Assembly: GCA_039881145.1 (NCBI GenBank)
Contig: JAYKKI010000039.1
Span: 19,462,001-19,526,000 of the forward strand
Origin: Druceiella hillmani
Lineage: Eukaryota; Arthropoda; Insecta; Lepidoptera; Hepialidae
Reading direction: 5' to 3'
Length of the DNA stretch: 64,000 nt
A program made the translations under genes and the position numbers. Below, in pieces: positions 1 to 12,789 of the stretch (positions are counted from its first letter, which is position 1; each line of letters begins with the position of its first letter). The notes beneath the pieces are model-generated. The model was not told where the DNA came from. It ran no database searches and saw nothing but the letters and a program-made list of their open reading frames with translations.

Positions 1-868
1 CGCTTTTTAAACTTTTATATATTATCTCGCTCCTAGACACGACCTGAATACGACCTGGGTTTACGTTCAGAGTGTCTAAATCCGCTTCTTATTTCCATAC
101 ACACTATTCCATATTACGAATACTTATTTACATTCACATAATTTCAAAAAAATTATACGTCCCCTGATTCAATTTATGTATGTTCTGTTTACCTGTTCCG
201 TTTAATTCTGCGATCCTTGATTATTTTCATGTGTCCATTCTCATATTAAGCATTTTATTATAAATTACGTACGTTACTTTAAAAAGTTGTGTACAAACTT
301 GGAGAGTTTGTAACTTTTATAATTCAGATACTGCTCGTAACGTTTTACGTTTTAATTTGCTTGCAATAATACTCTAAAGATTAGAACACGTCTTCGATAC
401 ATACCTTCAAAGTTGTTCTGTGAAAGTTTTGTATCCATTGCCTTCTAATGTTACTTTTCTTATATTCCTGCCACCGTGTTTATATTCCTTTAAATTAACA
501 CATAAACAGATTTTATTCAGGATTCTCTTAACCATTTGTACCCATTGTATTACCGTTTTTTTATTCACTTATTTTCAGAGTATACAACAGTTTTTCGCGA
601 TGGAGTTACAGCGTATAAATATCGTGTGTTTTAATTTGCTCTACTTGATTGTAGGAGATCGTTTAGACAGCAAAAAAGTTATCAATAGGTTTTTACACAC
701 TAAAAAACGACTAAATATTTTTTTCTCGCTTAACCTTTAACCACATCTGTGTGATCGAGGGGGAGCGGAGAGGGTTAGGTCTGTCTTATCGTCGTAAATT
801 ATTATCATTTTTATTTCTTTCAATAATCGAATGGCAGATATCGCAGTACCAGTTATAATCACGAGTTA
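1..868. other. AT-rich flank, no gene recognised
   Basis: No splice-bounded coding exon, RNA gene or repeat is evident here. The open frames present are short, hydrophobic or Phe/Leu-rich, as expected from random AT-rich DNA. This could be 5' flank or upstream intron of the zinc-finger gene. Confidence 0.5.
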
Positions 869-1290
869 CAAAAATAAAATATGTTCTAAAAAACCGACTT
901 CTAAAAATGTATGTACTAAAAACTAAAAAATAATTAACTCAAAATAGGTACCTACTTATTCGCAATAAATAACTAAGTTACTTATTTTTGAAGTTGGTAC
1001 CAGCACTGTTGACCAACTTAAACAAATTTATAATTTAATTTAATTTATAATGTAAATTTAAAACTTTAACTTCTAATGTACTTACAATACTAAATAGATT
1101 CATAGAGTGTATTTATAATATGAAAATTTACAATTGTTTAAGTTGATCGACAGTGCTTGCACCGACTTCAAAAATAAGTAACTTAGTTATTTATTGCGAA
1201 TAAGTAGGTACCCATTTTGAGCTATTTTTTTAAATTTTTAGTACATACATTTTTTGAAGTCGGTTTTTTAGAACAAATTTTATTTTTAAT
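869..1290. mobile_element. Foldback (long inverted repeat) MITE
   Basis: Two arms of about 155 bp face each other. The left arm (about 869-1025) contains 'aaaaaccgacttctaaaaat', then 'ggtacctacttattcgcaat', then 'gttggtaccagcactgt'. The right arm (about 1135-1290) carries the same blocks as reverse complement. The centre is about 110 bp of pure AT-rich DNA with no open frame. The structure is that of a non-autonomous foldback DNA transposon. The 'ttttgaagtcggtttttta' end is a sequence I associate with common lepidopteran elements (recollection, not searched). Confidence 0.75.
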
Positions 1291-1517
1291 GTTTTAATAT
1301 TAATCATCACTATAATATTTAAAAAAAAACATAATTAATATTAATATCAAATATATTAATATTAATTTTTTTAAGATATTGGATAATTACTAAAAGTTAA
1401 GGACAAAAGCTAGTATAGAGATAATTTCCTCTTTGTCTAAAGTTGATTATCAAAAACACACAGAAATGAAGCGATTGTTGTAACCGCTAATGGTTAGCTG
1501 TTAGCCGTGGTTGACTT

Positions 1518-2080
1518 GAGGAGTTCCGTTCCCCATATTCGGAGTTCAATATCAGATTTTCAAATTAAAAACTACCACTTGAGGAGTTGCGTTCCCCATA
1601 TCCGGATATCGATATCAGATTTTGCATATCAAAAACTACCACTTGAAGAGTTGCGTTCTCCATATCCGGAGTTCAATATCAGATTTTGCAAATTAAAAAC
1701 ACCACTTAAGGAGTTCCGTTCTCCATATCCGGAATTCAATATCAGATTTTGCAAATTAAAAACACCACTTAAGGAGTTCCGTTCTCCATATCCGAAATCC
1801 AACATCAGATTTTGCAAAGTAATAACTAAAGTAACAACTAACCATAGCATATATATTGAATCAAGATAGATTTACTAATATCCGTTACGGAGTTCCATCG
1901 TTCATATCCAGACTTCATCATCAGACCCTGACCTCGTAAGTGGTATAGTTATTTTCCAAAGTGACAACTAATCGTAACAAATATCTTGAATCACCGTTGA
2001 TTTACTGTCATTCGTTTAGGAGTACCATAGTTCATTTTCGGAGCTCATCATCATATTTATATGAGACCACACCTATAGCA
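1518..2080. repeat. 63-64 bp tandem repeat with decayed copies
   Basis: Five units starting at 1518, 1581, 1645, 1708 and 1771 share 'ggagttncgttcnccatatc' followed by 'aatatcagattttgcaaa'. More diverged copies of the 'gagttcc...catatcc...catcatcag' block recur near 1888 and 2019, within a longer unit of about 134 bp containing 'cttgaatcaccgttgattta'. Frames open across the array on both strands only because the unit length is close to a multiple of three. They are not considered genes. Confidence 0.85.
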
Positions 2081-3871
2081 GTCCCTTTCAAATAAACCAT
2101 GAAAATCGGTCTACTCGATAAAGAATTATCGCTGAACATACATGAAAAAAAGGTTCCAACGAATTGAGAATATCTTCATTTTTTTAAATCGATTGAAAAG
2201 GACATATAAACGATTTATTGCTCTCTGTTTTTGGTTTTGAATTACTTGCTGGAATGCGATCTAAGATACGTTCAGGTCGATGAGTAGCTACACGATGCTG
2301 TTTTATCGGGTGCATGTAGCGACCTATTTCGTTTTGGCATATGATATACTCTTAAATACATTGCGAGGATAGTGCGTTGGAGCTTATATGTTGTGATGCT
2401 CCTGTAAACATTCGGACGTTTATTCTGGTTATTAGTGTAAACATTTCTTTTTAAATTTTATTGTCAAAACTTAGCATGTATACACTATGTCAAGGACTTA
2501 ATCACATATTCTCTGCACGTTTCTGAGACGCGCTATCTTTGCTTCAATAAAGGGACGAGTCTCTAAATCTCTAATCACAGTTCTTAAATTAGTTCAGAAA
2601 TTAATTGTTAATAGTGAATATCAATAATAATAATCTTACTGTTTACTAAAATTCTATTATTTATAATTCTATAATAATTAAAATAAATAACAGTTGAAAC
2701 AAATATAAGGAATTTAAAAAATTATAAACGACACAGCTTCGGTTCTATGTTCAGCAGGGCTGCATATAAATATATATTTTTTTACAATGTCGTGATTAAA
2801 TTTAATTGTTTTATTTTAAAAAGGGCTGATAAGTATAACAGTGCAGATTCCTCCGTTCTCACTGTACGCATGGGTACAATTAATTAAATTTTGTATGTAA
2901 AACTTCTCTCGATAGAACAAGTTATAGCATATAATTTTGTTTATGAAGAACTGACAATGTGGGTTTGAAGTTTCCGAAGAACCCGTTTCTCCGTGAAGAA
3001 CCCGTTTCTGCAGAAATGCGATTTTTTTTTCATAAAACAGTTTAAATTTAATTTTGATTTTTTGAGTGAATAATTTAATATGTGAATATATTACTTTCTT
3101 CTAATTACTATGTCATTCGAAAGCAAAAATCCATTGTCCAATGCATGATATTCGAATCACGTAAACTGTTTTGTTAAAATAAGCAAACATCCCTTTAGCT
3201 ATCATCCCCGTAGACTTTATAATTTCGCTATTTATATAATTGGAACTTTATAACTTTGCTATTTATATCATAGTGATATTCATTTATACACAGCGCATGT
3301 AGGATCCGAAACACGTAAACTGTTTTGTCAAAAAGTTTACATGTTTTATTTACGCGCTTTGTTTCATTTTGTGCAACTTTATCTTGTTGTATTATATTTT
3401 GTATTTAAATTTTAACATAAAACATTATTATCAATTTAAATTGACAAGTGGTTCTTACAGTTTTAGTGCGAGCCGGATATTTCAATGACAAACATTTTTA
3501 CAATCGCGTAACAAATGCGAAGTTGGATCCATTGTAATCAAATTCATAATTAAAATGTTATCATTCAAATTAATTTATTAGAAACAGAAATATATTTTTC
3601 ATAGTTTTTAATCACATGCTTCATATTATGTATTTCGTAAAGATTGAAATATGAAATTTAAATTGATGTAAGCTAACAGGCGTCCTGATAATTGAGTAAA
3701 CCCAAAATAAATGTGTATCACTTGAAGATATATTAAAACTCCTGAAGGTATATAAAAATTTAATACAAGTATTTATTGTTTTCAAATAGACAAATTTTCC
3801 CTCGTACCCTTTAGGCAATATTCCGCGAAATGCTCCATAAAATTATTTATGTTATCTTGATCCGCAGTTTG
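2081..3871. other. AT-rich sequence, no gene recognised
   Basis: No coding signal or clear mobile element was seen. A short local duplication ('gaacccgtttct', near 2978 and 2997) and a related pair around 3150 and 3305 ('gtaaactgttttgt') are the only internal repeats noted. Confidence 0.45.
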
Positions 3872-4410
3872 CAAGTAGTAAAATTAATTAAAATAATTTT
3901 CGTTTGTTTACAAGTAGTAAAATTAATTAAAATAATTTTCGTTTGTTTATAAGTAGTAAAATTAATTAAAATAATTTTCGTTTGTTTATAAGTAGTAAAA
4001 TTAATTAAAATAATTTTCGTTTGTTTATAAGTAGTAAAATTAATTAAAATAATTTTCGCTTGTTTACAAGTAGTAAAATTAATTAAAATGATTTTCGTTT
4101 GTTTACAAGTAGTAAAAGTAATTAAAATAATTTTCGTTTGTTTATAAGTAGTAAAATTAATTAAAATAATTTTCGTTTGTTTACAAGTAGTAAAATTAAT
4201 TAAAATAATTTTCTTTTGTTTATAAGTAGTAAAATTAATTAAAATAATTTTCGTTTGTTTACAAGTAGTAAAATTAATTAAATTAATTTTCGTTTGTTTA
4301 TAAGTAGTAAAATTAATTAAAATAATTTTCGTTTGTTTACAAGTAGTAAAATTAATTAAAATAATTTTGGTTTGTTTACAAGTTGTAAAATTAATTAAAA
4401 TAATTTTCGG
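3872..4410. repeat. 39-bp minisatellite, about 14 copies
   Basis: The unit reads 'caagtagtaaaattaattaa' followed by 'aataattttcgtttgttta'. Copies alternate between c and t at the second base of the 'acaag/ataag' block. There are few other substitutions (for example at 4087, 4114 and 4214), so the array is young or homogenised. There are no unique spacers between units, which rules out a CRISPR array. Confidence 0.95.
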
Positions 4411-4560
4411 GAGCCTTTTAGTATAAAATATAGTACTAATATAATTTGCATTAAGGTAATTATTTAAATCAAGATATTTTGAAGTCTGATTTGAACGGAA
4501 TACGCAACGAGCTACAAAACATATCGGTCAAGATTAGCAAGTGCAAGTCTAAAATAAATA

Positions 4561-4858
4561 ATCAACGATTTTATAATAAATTACTATCGTAGACAACGAT
4601 TTGATAATAAATTACTATCGTAAACAACGATTTCATAATAAATGACTATCGTAAACAACGATTTGATAATAAATTACTATCGTAAACAACGATTTGATAA
4701 TAAATTACTATCGTAAACAACGATTTGATAATAAATTACTATCGTAAACAACGATTTGATAATAAATTACTATCGTAGACAACGATTTGATAATAAATTA
4801 CTATCGTAAACAACGATTTGATAATAAATTACTATCGTAAACAACGATTTGATAATAA
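4561..4858. repeat. 31-bp minisatellite, about 9.6 copies
   Basis: The unit is 'acaacgatttgataataaat' then 'tactatcgtaa'. The exact 31-bp spacing is seen at 4624, 4655 and 4686. It lies only 150 bp after the 39-bp array but shares no sequence with it. Confidence 0.95.
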
Positions 4859-5107
4859 AAACAGACGAACAATTGGGAGAAGATGCTTCAACATCAGATT
4901 TTGCACGTCATTCCACAAAGAGCAAACACCACTCTAGCCGTAAACTATGCGATTATTAAATTGTGTACAGCGGGTCATCGCATCGGTAGGGATGCCAACT
5001 CATTGATAGAAGTCTAGGAGGAAAAAATTTGATCGAGACTAGCTATTTCTCTTATTGAGAAATAAATTCAACTCTAACATTAAGTCAGCACATACTGTAT
5101 AAAAAAC

Positions 5108-5590
5108 CTGTCAAACACTAGTGGAACTCGCAGTACGAAGGGTTCCGTACACGTTTAGTAATTTATATACATTTAATGGTACATAGTATTCCTATTATAC
5201 TATTTATAAAACTTAAATTTTTATAACGAAAATGTATTGCCTACTATATCTTTCACAGACGCATATTTAAAAAAATATTTCTTTATGTGATATAACTGCG
5301 AATTTACCTTTAATTCTACATTGAGACTTTGATTATAGGTCAACGGAAAGTACCCTATTAATTTTGATTCATTTGCGAGTGTAAAATAAATAGCCGTATT
5401 TTTAAGGTTCTTCTTAATTTTTTTACACCTCCTAGGGACCGTAGATCTGACTAAGTATTTGATATTACTTTCAACTTGATACCTCTCTACATGCTCCTGA
5501 GAAAAAGGATCTTGACAGACAGACAGACGGACGACGAAGTTATCTTATGAGGGTACATTTTTTTCCTTTTGAGGTACGGAGCCCTAAAAA
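5108..5590 (+). mobile_element. Dispersed lepidopteran-type repeat, near full length (family A)
   Basis: It begins with 'tgtcaaacactagtggaact' and 'cgaagggttccgtacac', and contains 'gattataggtcaacggaaag' and a 'gacagacagacagacggacg' block. It ends with 'tgaggtacggagccctaaaa'. Copies or fragments in both orientations recur near 12.8, 14.5, 16.8, 25.0, 35.7, 42.7, 47.6 and 55.2 kb. I recognise the block order as a widespread element of moth and butterfly genomes. I see no coding capacity, so it is a non-autonomous element or the tail of a longer one. Confidence 0.8.
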
Positions 5591-6240
5591 ACAATATTAG
5601 ACCTTCTTTTCCAAAATAAAATCACATTTGAACAAAAAGTCTTAATTTATCAAAAATAAATCAACTTTAAGATAACTTTGGAGTAAATAATTTTTCTCTA
5701 CCAATTAATTTCTAATTTTTAAAAACAATATTAGACCTTCTCTTCCAAAATAATATCCCATTCTAACAAAAAGCCTTAATTTATCAAAAATAAATCAACT
5801 TTAAGATAACTTTGGAGTAAATAATTTTTTCTCTACCAATTAATTTCTAATTTTTAAAAACAATATTAGACCTTCTCTTTCAAAATAATATTCCATTCTG
5901 ACAAAAAGCCTTAATTTATCAAAAATAAATCAACTTTAAGATAACTTTGGACTAAATAATTTTTTCTCTACCAATTAATTTCTAATTTTTAAAAACAATA
6001 TTAGACCTTCTCTTTCAAAATAATATTCCATTCTGACAAAAAGCCTTAATTTATCAAAAATAAATCAACTTTAAGATAACTTTGGAGTAAATAATTTTTC
6101 TCTACCAATTAATTTCTAATTTTTAAAAACAATATTAGACCTTCTCTTCCAAAATAATATCCCATTCTAACAAAAAGCCTTAATTTATCAAAAATAAATC
6201 AACTTTAAGATAACTTTGGACTAAATAATTTTTTCTCTAA
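5591..6240. repeat. 134-135 bp tandem repeat, 4.8 copies
   Basis: Units start with 'acaatattagaccttctctt' at 5591, 5725, 5860, 5995 and 6129. Each contains 'aaaaagccttaatttatcaa' and 'ctaccaattaatttctaatt'. The first unit starts directly at the terminal A-run of the preceding dispersed element. Confidence 0.95.
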
Positions 6241-7402
6241 AAATAAATATATTTAAATCATAAATATATTTCAAAAATTTATAATTTTTATAATTATCAA
6301 TTTAATTCTTTAAACGTAAAATAAATTATTTTGTAATGAACTATCTTCTTCTCCAAGTGTCTTCTCCTCGTTGGAGGCTAGCAATGATTAGCTATGCCTA
6401 TTTTATGTGCTCTAAAAAGTTCCCTTAATGTACACAATGATTATAGCTATTCTCATTTTATATGCAGATGCTCTAAAAAGTTCCCTTAATGTACGTACAT
6501 CTATACCATTTAGTGATGTAACGAATATTCGAACATTCGCATTCGCAAAAAATCGCATGTTTTTTTAATATTCGTATTTGCAAAGATAATATGAATATTT
6601 TATAAACCTATTTTATAAATATTTAATAAACCTTTGAAATTATCAAATTGACGACAATGCCAAACAATATTTTAAACATAAATGTGATTTTTCTGCTAAC
6701 AAAATGAATAACAGCTTTTCTAAACTTTCACTCGCTAGCAATACTCATATGTGTTGTAACTAAATATTGTCTTGCTACGGAAAAAAGAAACAAATACTTC
6801 TGCTTATCCAATTTTCACCACATCGAGTTATATCAATAAGTAATATCAATTTTCAACACATACTTCTGCAATAATTTTTCTAATTCAGATTTTTACTGAC
6901 ACTTTCATTCGGTGAACTTTCTATGAAAGACATCGTGACAAACGATATTTCTTTCTCAAACGCGAAATACACCTATTGACTTCTTGCTTTAAAATGACAA
7001 ACGTATGCCCAATGCATTGATCGGATAAATAAAATTCATCTTAATCAAAAGAGGTAACTTACGGAATTACTGATAATATGGCCATATTAACTGCGCTACG
7101 CTTGCTGTTTTCCACAATCATGTAATCTTCTGAAGTCAGTTGTGATATTTTATTAAAAACATAGGAGTCGTTGTTCTCCAAAGAGCGCCTTGGAGTGCAT
7201 TTTTGTTAAACTTTGAAATATGGTTGATGAAGTCTTTTTTCTAAGATCACAAGTTCATTTTGAGCTAGATTTCAGTGATCAAAATATATTATCATCTTTT
7301 TACACATCACTATGACTGCCACAATGGTTTCTTGAGTTCCTTTTTGACAACAAGTTGAATTTTGTACAGTCAATGTCTAGAATGTGCAGTGAGGAATCAT
7401 AC
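6241..7402. other. AT-rich sequence with a short duplication and an 'attcg'-rich block
   Basis: A block containing 'gctctaaaaagttcccttaa' occurs twice (about 6408 and 6470). Around 6525-6600 there is a run of 'attcgaacattcgcattcgc'-like words that resembles the degenerate block at 31575-31705 and may be a decayed transposon end. No coding exon was recognised. Confidence 0.4.
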
Positions 7403-7577
7403 ACATCTTTAGGTGGGCTATTAACAAAAATTATCTTAATTTCAAATCAAATTATCAAATTGAATCTTTGCTGATATCCCACCTGAAGATGTAATACAAC
7501 GAAACCTAGGTCGTGGTAAAGAACCTAAAGAAAGTAGAAATAATACTACATCAAGTAGTTTCATTTAATTGTGAATA
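7403..7577. mobile_element. Foldback MITE family M, partial copy 1
   Basis: The right arm is well preserved: 'cacctgaagatgtaatacaa', 'cgaaacctaggtcgtggtaa', 'gaaataatactacatcaagt' and 'catttaattgtgaataa'. The left arm is reduced to 'catctttaggtgggctatta'. It is the only copy of this family outside the large intron. Confidence 0.8.
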
Positions 7578-7599
7578 AAAGAGAAGATGAGAGTAATAG

Positions 7600-7835
7600 A
7601 TGAACCAGAATGTTGCATGAAACAGAAATGGGAATGGGGTGACCTGCCCATTGCTAGGATGTACGAAGTCAAATGGACATAAATAGTGATGCTATGGAAG
7701 GGACCAATACACAAAAGAAGACTAGGCAGTCCGTACATACGCTTGGTGAAAGAAGTGGAATAATGAGCAGGAATAAAGAAATAGACGACCATCCGCTGAA
7801 AGAGCCTTTAGTCGAATTGGGTTCTAACTACGTTC
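7600..7835 (+). pseudogene. RTE-type reverse transcriptase C-terminal remnant
   Basis: Conceptual translation in shifting frames gives blocks resembling the C-terminus of RTE-clade non-LTR polyproteins: 'KQKWEWGDLPIARM' (compare the family pattern KWxWAGHIARM), then 'GPIHKRRLGSPYIRLVKEVE' (compare GRPxxRW), then 'ELGSN'. Stops and frameshifts interrupt it. The family assignment is from memory of this motif. Confidence 0.65.
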
Positions 7836-7944
7836 AAAAATTTCTATTTTTTTATTTTTATTATCTATTTATCATCATTAACAACACAAACAAATAAATG
7901 ATTTTGGTCATTCCCCGAAATAGGCATGGCTGACCGATTCATGT

Positions 7945-8610
7945 CTATAAACAATTGAGTGCATGCAACTCAGTACACGTGATATAAGTGAAACTTCTTT
8001 GGTGATCTAAACCTCGATTTGTAAGCATATAGCAGGGGTAACACGGCAGAGAGAGAGAGATGATCATATTCTAAAAGACTTAGAATATTTATAGGATCTA
8101 AGGATGAAGATAAGAATAAAATCTTAATTTACATTAACATAGACAATTGTCAATTAAAAAATAGCTGCCATGCCAGAAGACGGGTAAATGCGGCTGAAGG
8201 AAGTAGGGATGTATTGCTCCTATTGTAAATGTATATTTCCGATAACTATATATGCGGGTTCATTATGGATTTATAAATAAATTGTGTATATATGTCGTAA
8301 GTCTAGTAAATGGACGAAATACACGCAAAATTTATAATAAATGAATCATAAATAGATAAATAAAATGACAAAATTTTGACAGTTTACTTTGACATAAATA
8401 ACGTACAAAACAGCTGATAGCAGTAGTGAGCGCCATTTTTGTTTGTTTGTTTTCGCGCATGCGTACACTTCTTAATTTATTTTATTGTGTTCACCTATCT
8501 CCCTCGGTTATTAGCTAACTACCTATTTCCGTCCTTCTTGCGATAGATTCGTTGTATTCAGCTAAACGTTGCACGAAATTCGACCTTGGAACTGTTACAC
8601 TCATCGCCCA
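7945..8610 (+). mobile_element. Unclassified interspersed repeat, family B copy 1
   Basis: Ordered blocks are shared with 18765-19625 (+) and, inverted, 33100-33800: 'caactcagtacacgtgat', 'gtgaaacttctttggtgatc', a 'gagagagagag' run, 'gacaattgtcaattaaaaaa', 'gcggctgaaggaagta', 'agcgccatttttg', 'cgcgcatgcgtacacttct' and 'cgttgcacgaaattcgacct'. No reading frame of note was seen. It lies just after a family M MITE, as copy 2 also does. Confidence 0.75.
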
Positions 8611-8699
8611 AAGAAGATTCGCTTCAATTAATGCGTGCGTGCGTGCGTGCGCATTTGTATATTTTAATCATAAAATACTGGTATCGCATTCGCATTTGC

Positions 8700-9060
8700 G
8701 TTCACGAATGTATAAAAATTGTATTCTTTATATGACTAACACCTTTTCTTCTTCCAAAACTTCTTCTGCTACGAAATTTAATTTGCATAACTAGCCTCAA
8801 CAAGATGTGCTTTAAATCATGTCTTATGTGTCCAACATATTGCAATTTTCTAGTTTTAATTATATCTATAATTTCCAGGTCTCTCTTCAATTCTTCTTAA
8901 GATTTCAATGTTTGTTACTCTGTCAATCCATGATATTTTCATGATTCTCCGTATATCCACATCTTAAACGCCTGCAGTTTTTTGGTGTGGTTTTGGTCTC
9001 AAGTGTCCATGCCTCTACTTTATTAAGGAGAGTTATGAGTTTTCACAATTCACTTAGCCA
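8700..9060 (-). pseudogene. RTE-type reverse transcriptase C-terminal remnant
   Basis: The minus-strand translation contains 'LEIIDIIKTRKLQYVGHIRH', which matches the family block IxIIKxRKLxYxGHI, followed by 'RSFGRRKGVSHIKN' (compare GRRRxSWLKN). Upstream in the same orientation are fragments readable as EAWTL and 'ENHENIMDxQSNKH', a frameshifted form of the family pattern RILKISWxDRVTN. Stops and frameshifts make it a dead fragment. No endonuclease or RT core is present here. Confidence 0.75.
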
Positions 9061-9319
9061 GTCGTTCTTAACACACTCAAATCTTAATTTTAGATTACAG
9101 TCGTAAAAATAAAAAATCAGTACGACAGAATTCTGCATTATTTAAATTAATTAAAAAATTAATTTAATTTCAAGTTTTATTTTTTAGTTTTCAGTTGAAT
9201 TACACTCTGAAAATGAGACGAAATATTCACATAACCTCCAGAGCGATAAGGTAAATGCACAAAGGTGATCTATGAAGTGCTGTACCAGTGCGTGTATATG
9301 ACCTATTTACTTTCTGGGC

Positions 9320-9946
9320 TGCTATGCATTCTTTGTCCTCGGACACTGTTCTGTTCTGAAAATGATCGTTCGGATAATTTTTTGACGTGTCGAGGTTTTT
9401 AAAGAAAATGATTTTCTATTATTACCACATTCATTGAATCCATGGAATAATGAAAGAAATAAACACAAATTGGGAATTGCATCTTAAATTATTAAGAATA
9501 AATATAAATTTATACTTTACTTGTCAGAAATGTTAACGTTCATAGATAAAAAAAAAACGTTTTGAAATCTTATCTAGTCTTAATATTAAAATAATAATAT
9601 TAAGCTCCAACAATGTGTCCAACCAATCGACTTAAATTTCAGATTTTAAATTAAGGATATTGATTGGTTAGATTTTAAATTAAGGATACTCTTATTTTTC
9701 CCGTTCATGATATGATGAAACTTAATAATGCTTTATAATTAATATTTTTTGTTTGTGATCAGTAATCGAAACAAGACAAAATCATTTTTATTAATTTTAT
9801 ATTAATGATTTAAATTAAATTATACTTTTTTATTTTAATTTAACATGAATTTTTACAATAATAACATCATTATCCGGGGTTACAAACGAAATGCCTGGGA
9901 TTTTTAGCTCACCATTTCTGTTTTTTTATATGTTAGTGTGGCAACC
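9320..9946 (+). mobile_element. TIR element, family C copy 1 (diverged)
   Basis: Block order matches 36374-36965: 'ctttgtcctcggacactgtt', 'tcggataattttttgac', 'gcatcttaaattattaagaa', 'cttgtcagaaatgtta', 'tatccggggttacaaacgaa' and an end at 'gtgtggcaaccatatctgta'. It is the most diverged of the + strand copies. No transposase is visible, so it is non-autonomous. Confidence 0.65.
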
Positions 9947-10936
<990 letters not shown>

Positions 10937-11240
10937 TAAGTCATTTGTTTAATAAATTTAATATTGTATGAGAATAGTGTCCATGCATAGTGTTATGCCA
11001 CATTGCTACAGTGTTATCGTGCTTTCAAATATCCACAACTTAAAGATTTTTTATCAATTTATTAGAATATTACATTTTGGAAATACAATTTCTAATTTAC
11101 GTCACGAAAATGTGTGAAGGAAGAAACGCGGTTGTAGTGGGGGAAAGGACCATGTAACTGTCGAATATCCGATGTGTTAATTTTATGGATAATGTTTTGT
11201 GTCGTGTTTAGGGAGTCGAATCACGTTTAATGAATTAAAA

Positions 11241-11451
11241 ATTATTATTTATTTATTTATTTATCTACTTTAATGTATCTAATTGATGCCTATGGCGGGC
11301 TTGTAGCTACGAGAGCTGTCTCTTACAGCCAACCATAACACTAGTCCAGCCCGGTTCGACGAACGGCCGGGAATCAAACCCGGGTCCCCGCGGTGCAGGG
11401 CATCGTCAAAGGCAGTAGGCCTTGTGATCAACCCAACACACCACGACAAGA
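11241..11451 (-). mobile_element. tRNA-derived SINE with (AAAT)n tail
   Basis: Read on the minus strand, the head starts near 11451 ('cttgtcgtggtgtgttgggt'). It has a clear RNA polymerase III B-box-like block, GGGTTTGATTC (reverse complement of 11371-11381), inside the stem 'cccgggtttgattcccgg'. The 3' part carries 'tgttatggttggctgtaaga' and 'gtagctacaagcccgccata', and it ends in 'gataaataaataaataa'. Short 'aataatt'-like words on both sides may be the target site duplication. The A box is less clear. The 3' part is homologous to the end of the LINE at 45012-46121. Confidence 0.85.
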
Positions 11452-12479
11452 ATAATTATTCAGATGAAAAATTTGCAATATTATGTTATCTGAAACTATA
11501 TCTATCCAAAGTTCCATTAAAAATTTACTAACAAACATTCAAAAGAAATTCTTAATATTTCTGTCCCTAATTAAAGTACAAGATTATTTACGGATAAAAA
11601 ATATGTACACCCAACCACACTATATATTCAACGATAAATAAATGTCAACTGATTGAAACTACTGTTTTTCAAAATTTTGATAATATAATCGAAGTGTTTC
11701 ACATTTTAGATTCGAAGTTCATGTAGTCGAAGCAAATTTGTACAATTTTGAGACAGGTACCTTTTTAATTTTCATGCCCGAAAATTAAAAAAAATCCTGT
11801 CTCAAAATTTTAGAAGATCAAAAAAAAATCAGAAATGGATCTAGACAGATTGGCATTGAAAACGAACAAACTAAATATCTACAGTTTTTTAATGATATAA
11901 CAGAATTTATATGTTTTACTATTTTTTATGTTTTAGCTTTGACAATAATATGTTACCGAGAAAAAACAATGACGAATTATGGACGAAACGTATGAAATCT
12001 CAAGCAGTGTTCAGGACTGAATAAAACCTGTTATGATTGAACAATTAGTAAAATTGAAGAAGATTCTCAAACTTAAGAGACCCATCCTTTATCCCAAACA
12101 ACTTGTACCGATTCTGATGCTCCGTTTAAATAATCTATCTAGATGAAATATTTTGCCAAGCTGGTTTTTCTTGATAAAATAAAATCTTCATTCTTTGTTA
12201 CTTAGGAAAGATGTCACAATTCATGCCAATATTCCAAAATTTATGCCAAAATGCCGATTGTTAAATGGGAAAACTTTATGATCTGTATTATTGGAAGTTA
12301 TTTTCATTTTCCTTACGTGTTAATATTTTTGGAAAATCACCATTTAGAATTGATTCAAATCACAATTCTTCAAATTCCCTTGACAACCTTCAGTCTGATT
12401 GACTAAGAAAATATTAATATAATAATAACGGAATCAGAATGAATAATAATAAATAAATATAAACTCTTTCTTGGTTGTA
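11452..12479. other. Intronic AT-rich sequence, nothing recognised
   Basis: No coding block, array or recognised transposon was found. An inverted pair around 11733-11810 ('aattttgagacaggtacctt' and 'cctgtctcaaaatttta') forms a short hairpin of unknown origin. Confidence 0.4.
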
Positions 12480-12775
12480 TTCTTCACTTCTGAAGGTCGT
12501 ATCCTTGAAAGACATTAGTGGATTTATTTGTAAGCTTTCTCCACTTTGTTCGGTTTTAAGCGTCTCTCAGGGTGGTTGCTACAGGTGGTTGCAATATCGA
12601 TTACTTGGTTACACGAACGGTCAGATGATCGGCCGCGGGTTCTCTTTCCTTCCACCTTCTCCATCACAATCAACTTGCCGAGATTGTCTGCGGCAATGTG
12701 ACCAAAGTAACTGAGAACCATTTGGTGACAGATCGTCGAAAGTCTAGTTTTTATGTTTAGCTGCTCAAGCATATA
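12480..12775 (-). pseudogene. RTE-type reverse transcriptase C-terminal remnant
   Basis: The minus-strand frame gives 'RLSTICHQMVLSYFGHIAAD', then 'LGKLIVMEKVEGKRTRGRS' and 'DRSCNQVIDIATT'. This follows the C-terminal pattern of a common arthropod RTE-type polyprotein (IxxRILxYFGHIxR, LxKLIVxGxVEGKRxRGRSPxRWxDQ). It is a tail fragment only, with no RT core, so it is inactive. Confidence 0.8.
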
Positions 12776-12789
12776 TTTGTTCGTTTTTT

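Noticed and set aside
1507..1869. 120-codon frame with repeated SxPHIRxSISDF-like units
   Set aside because: It lies in the 63-64 bp tandem repeat. The opposite strand is also open, as expected from repeat structure rather than coding.
3872..4858. CRISPR-like arrays of 39-bp and 31-bp repeats
   Set aside because: Units are contiguous with no unique spacers, and the genome is eukaryotic. These are minisatellites.
11345..11440. Functional tRNA gene
   Set aside because: The B-box stem is present, but the sequence continues into a non-tRNA body with an (AAAT)n tail and no acceptor stem pairing is evident, so it is a SINE head.
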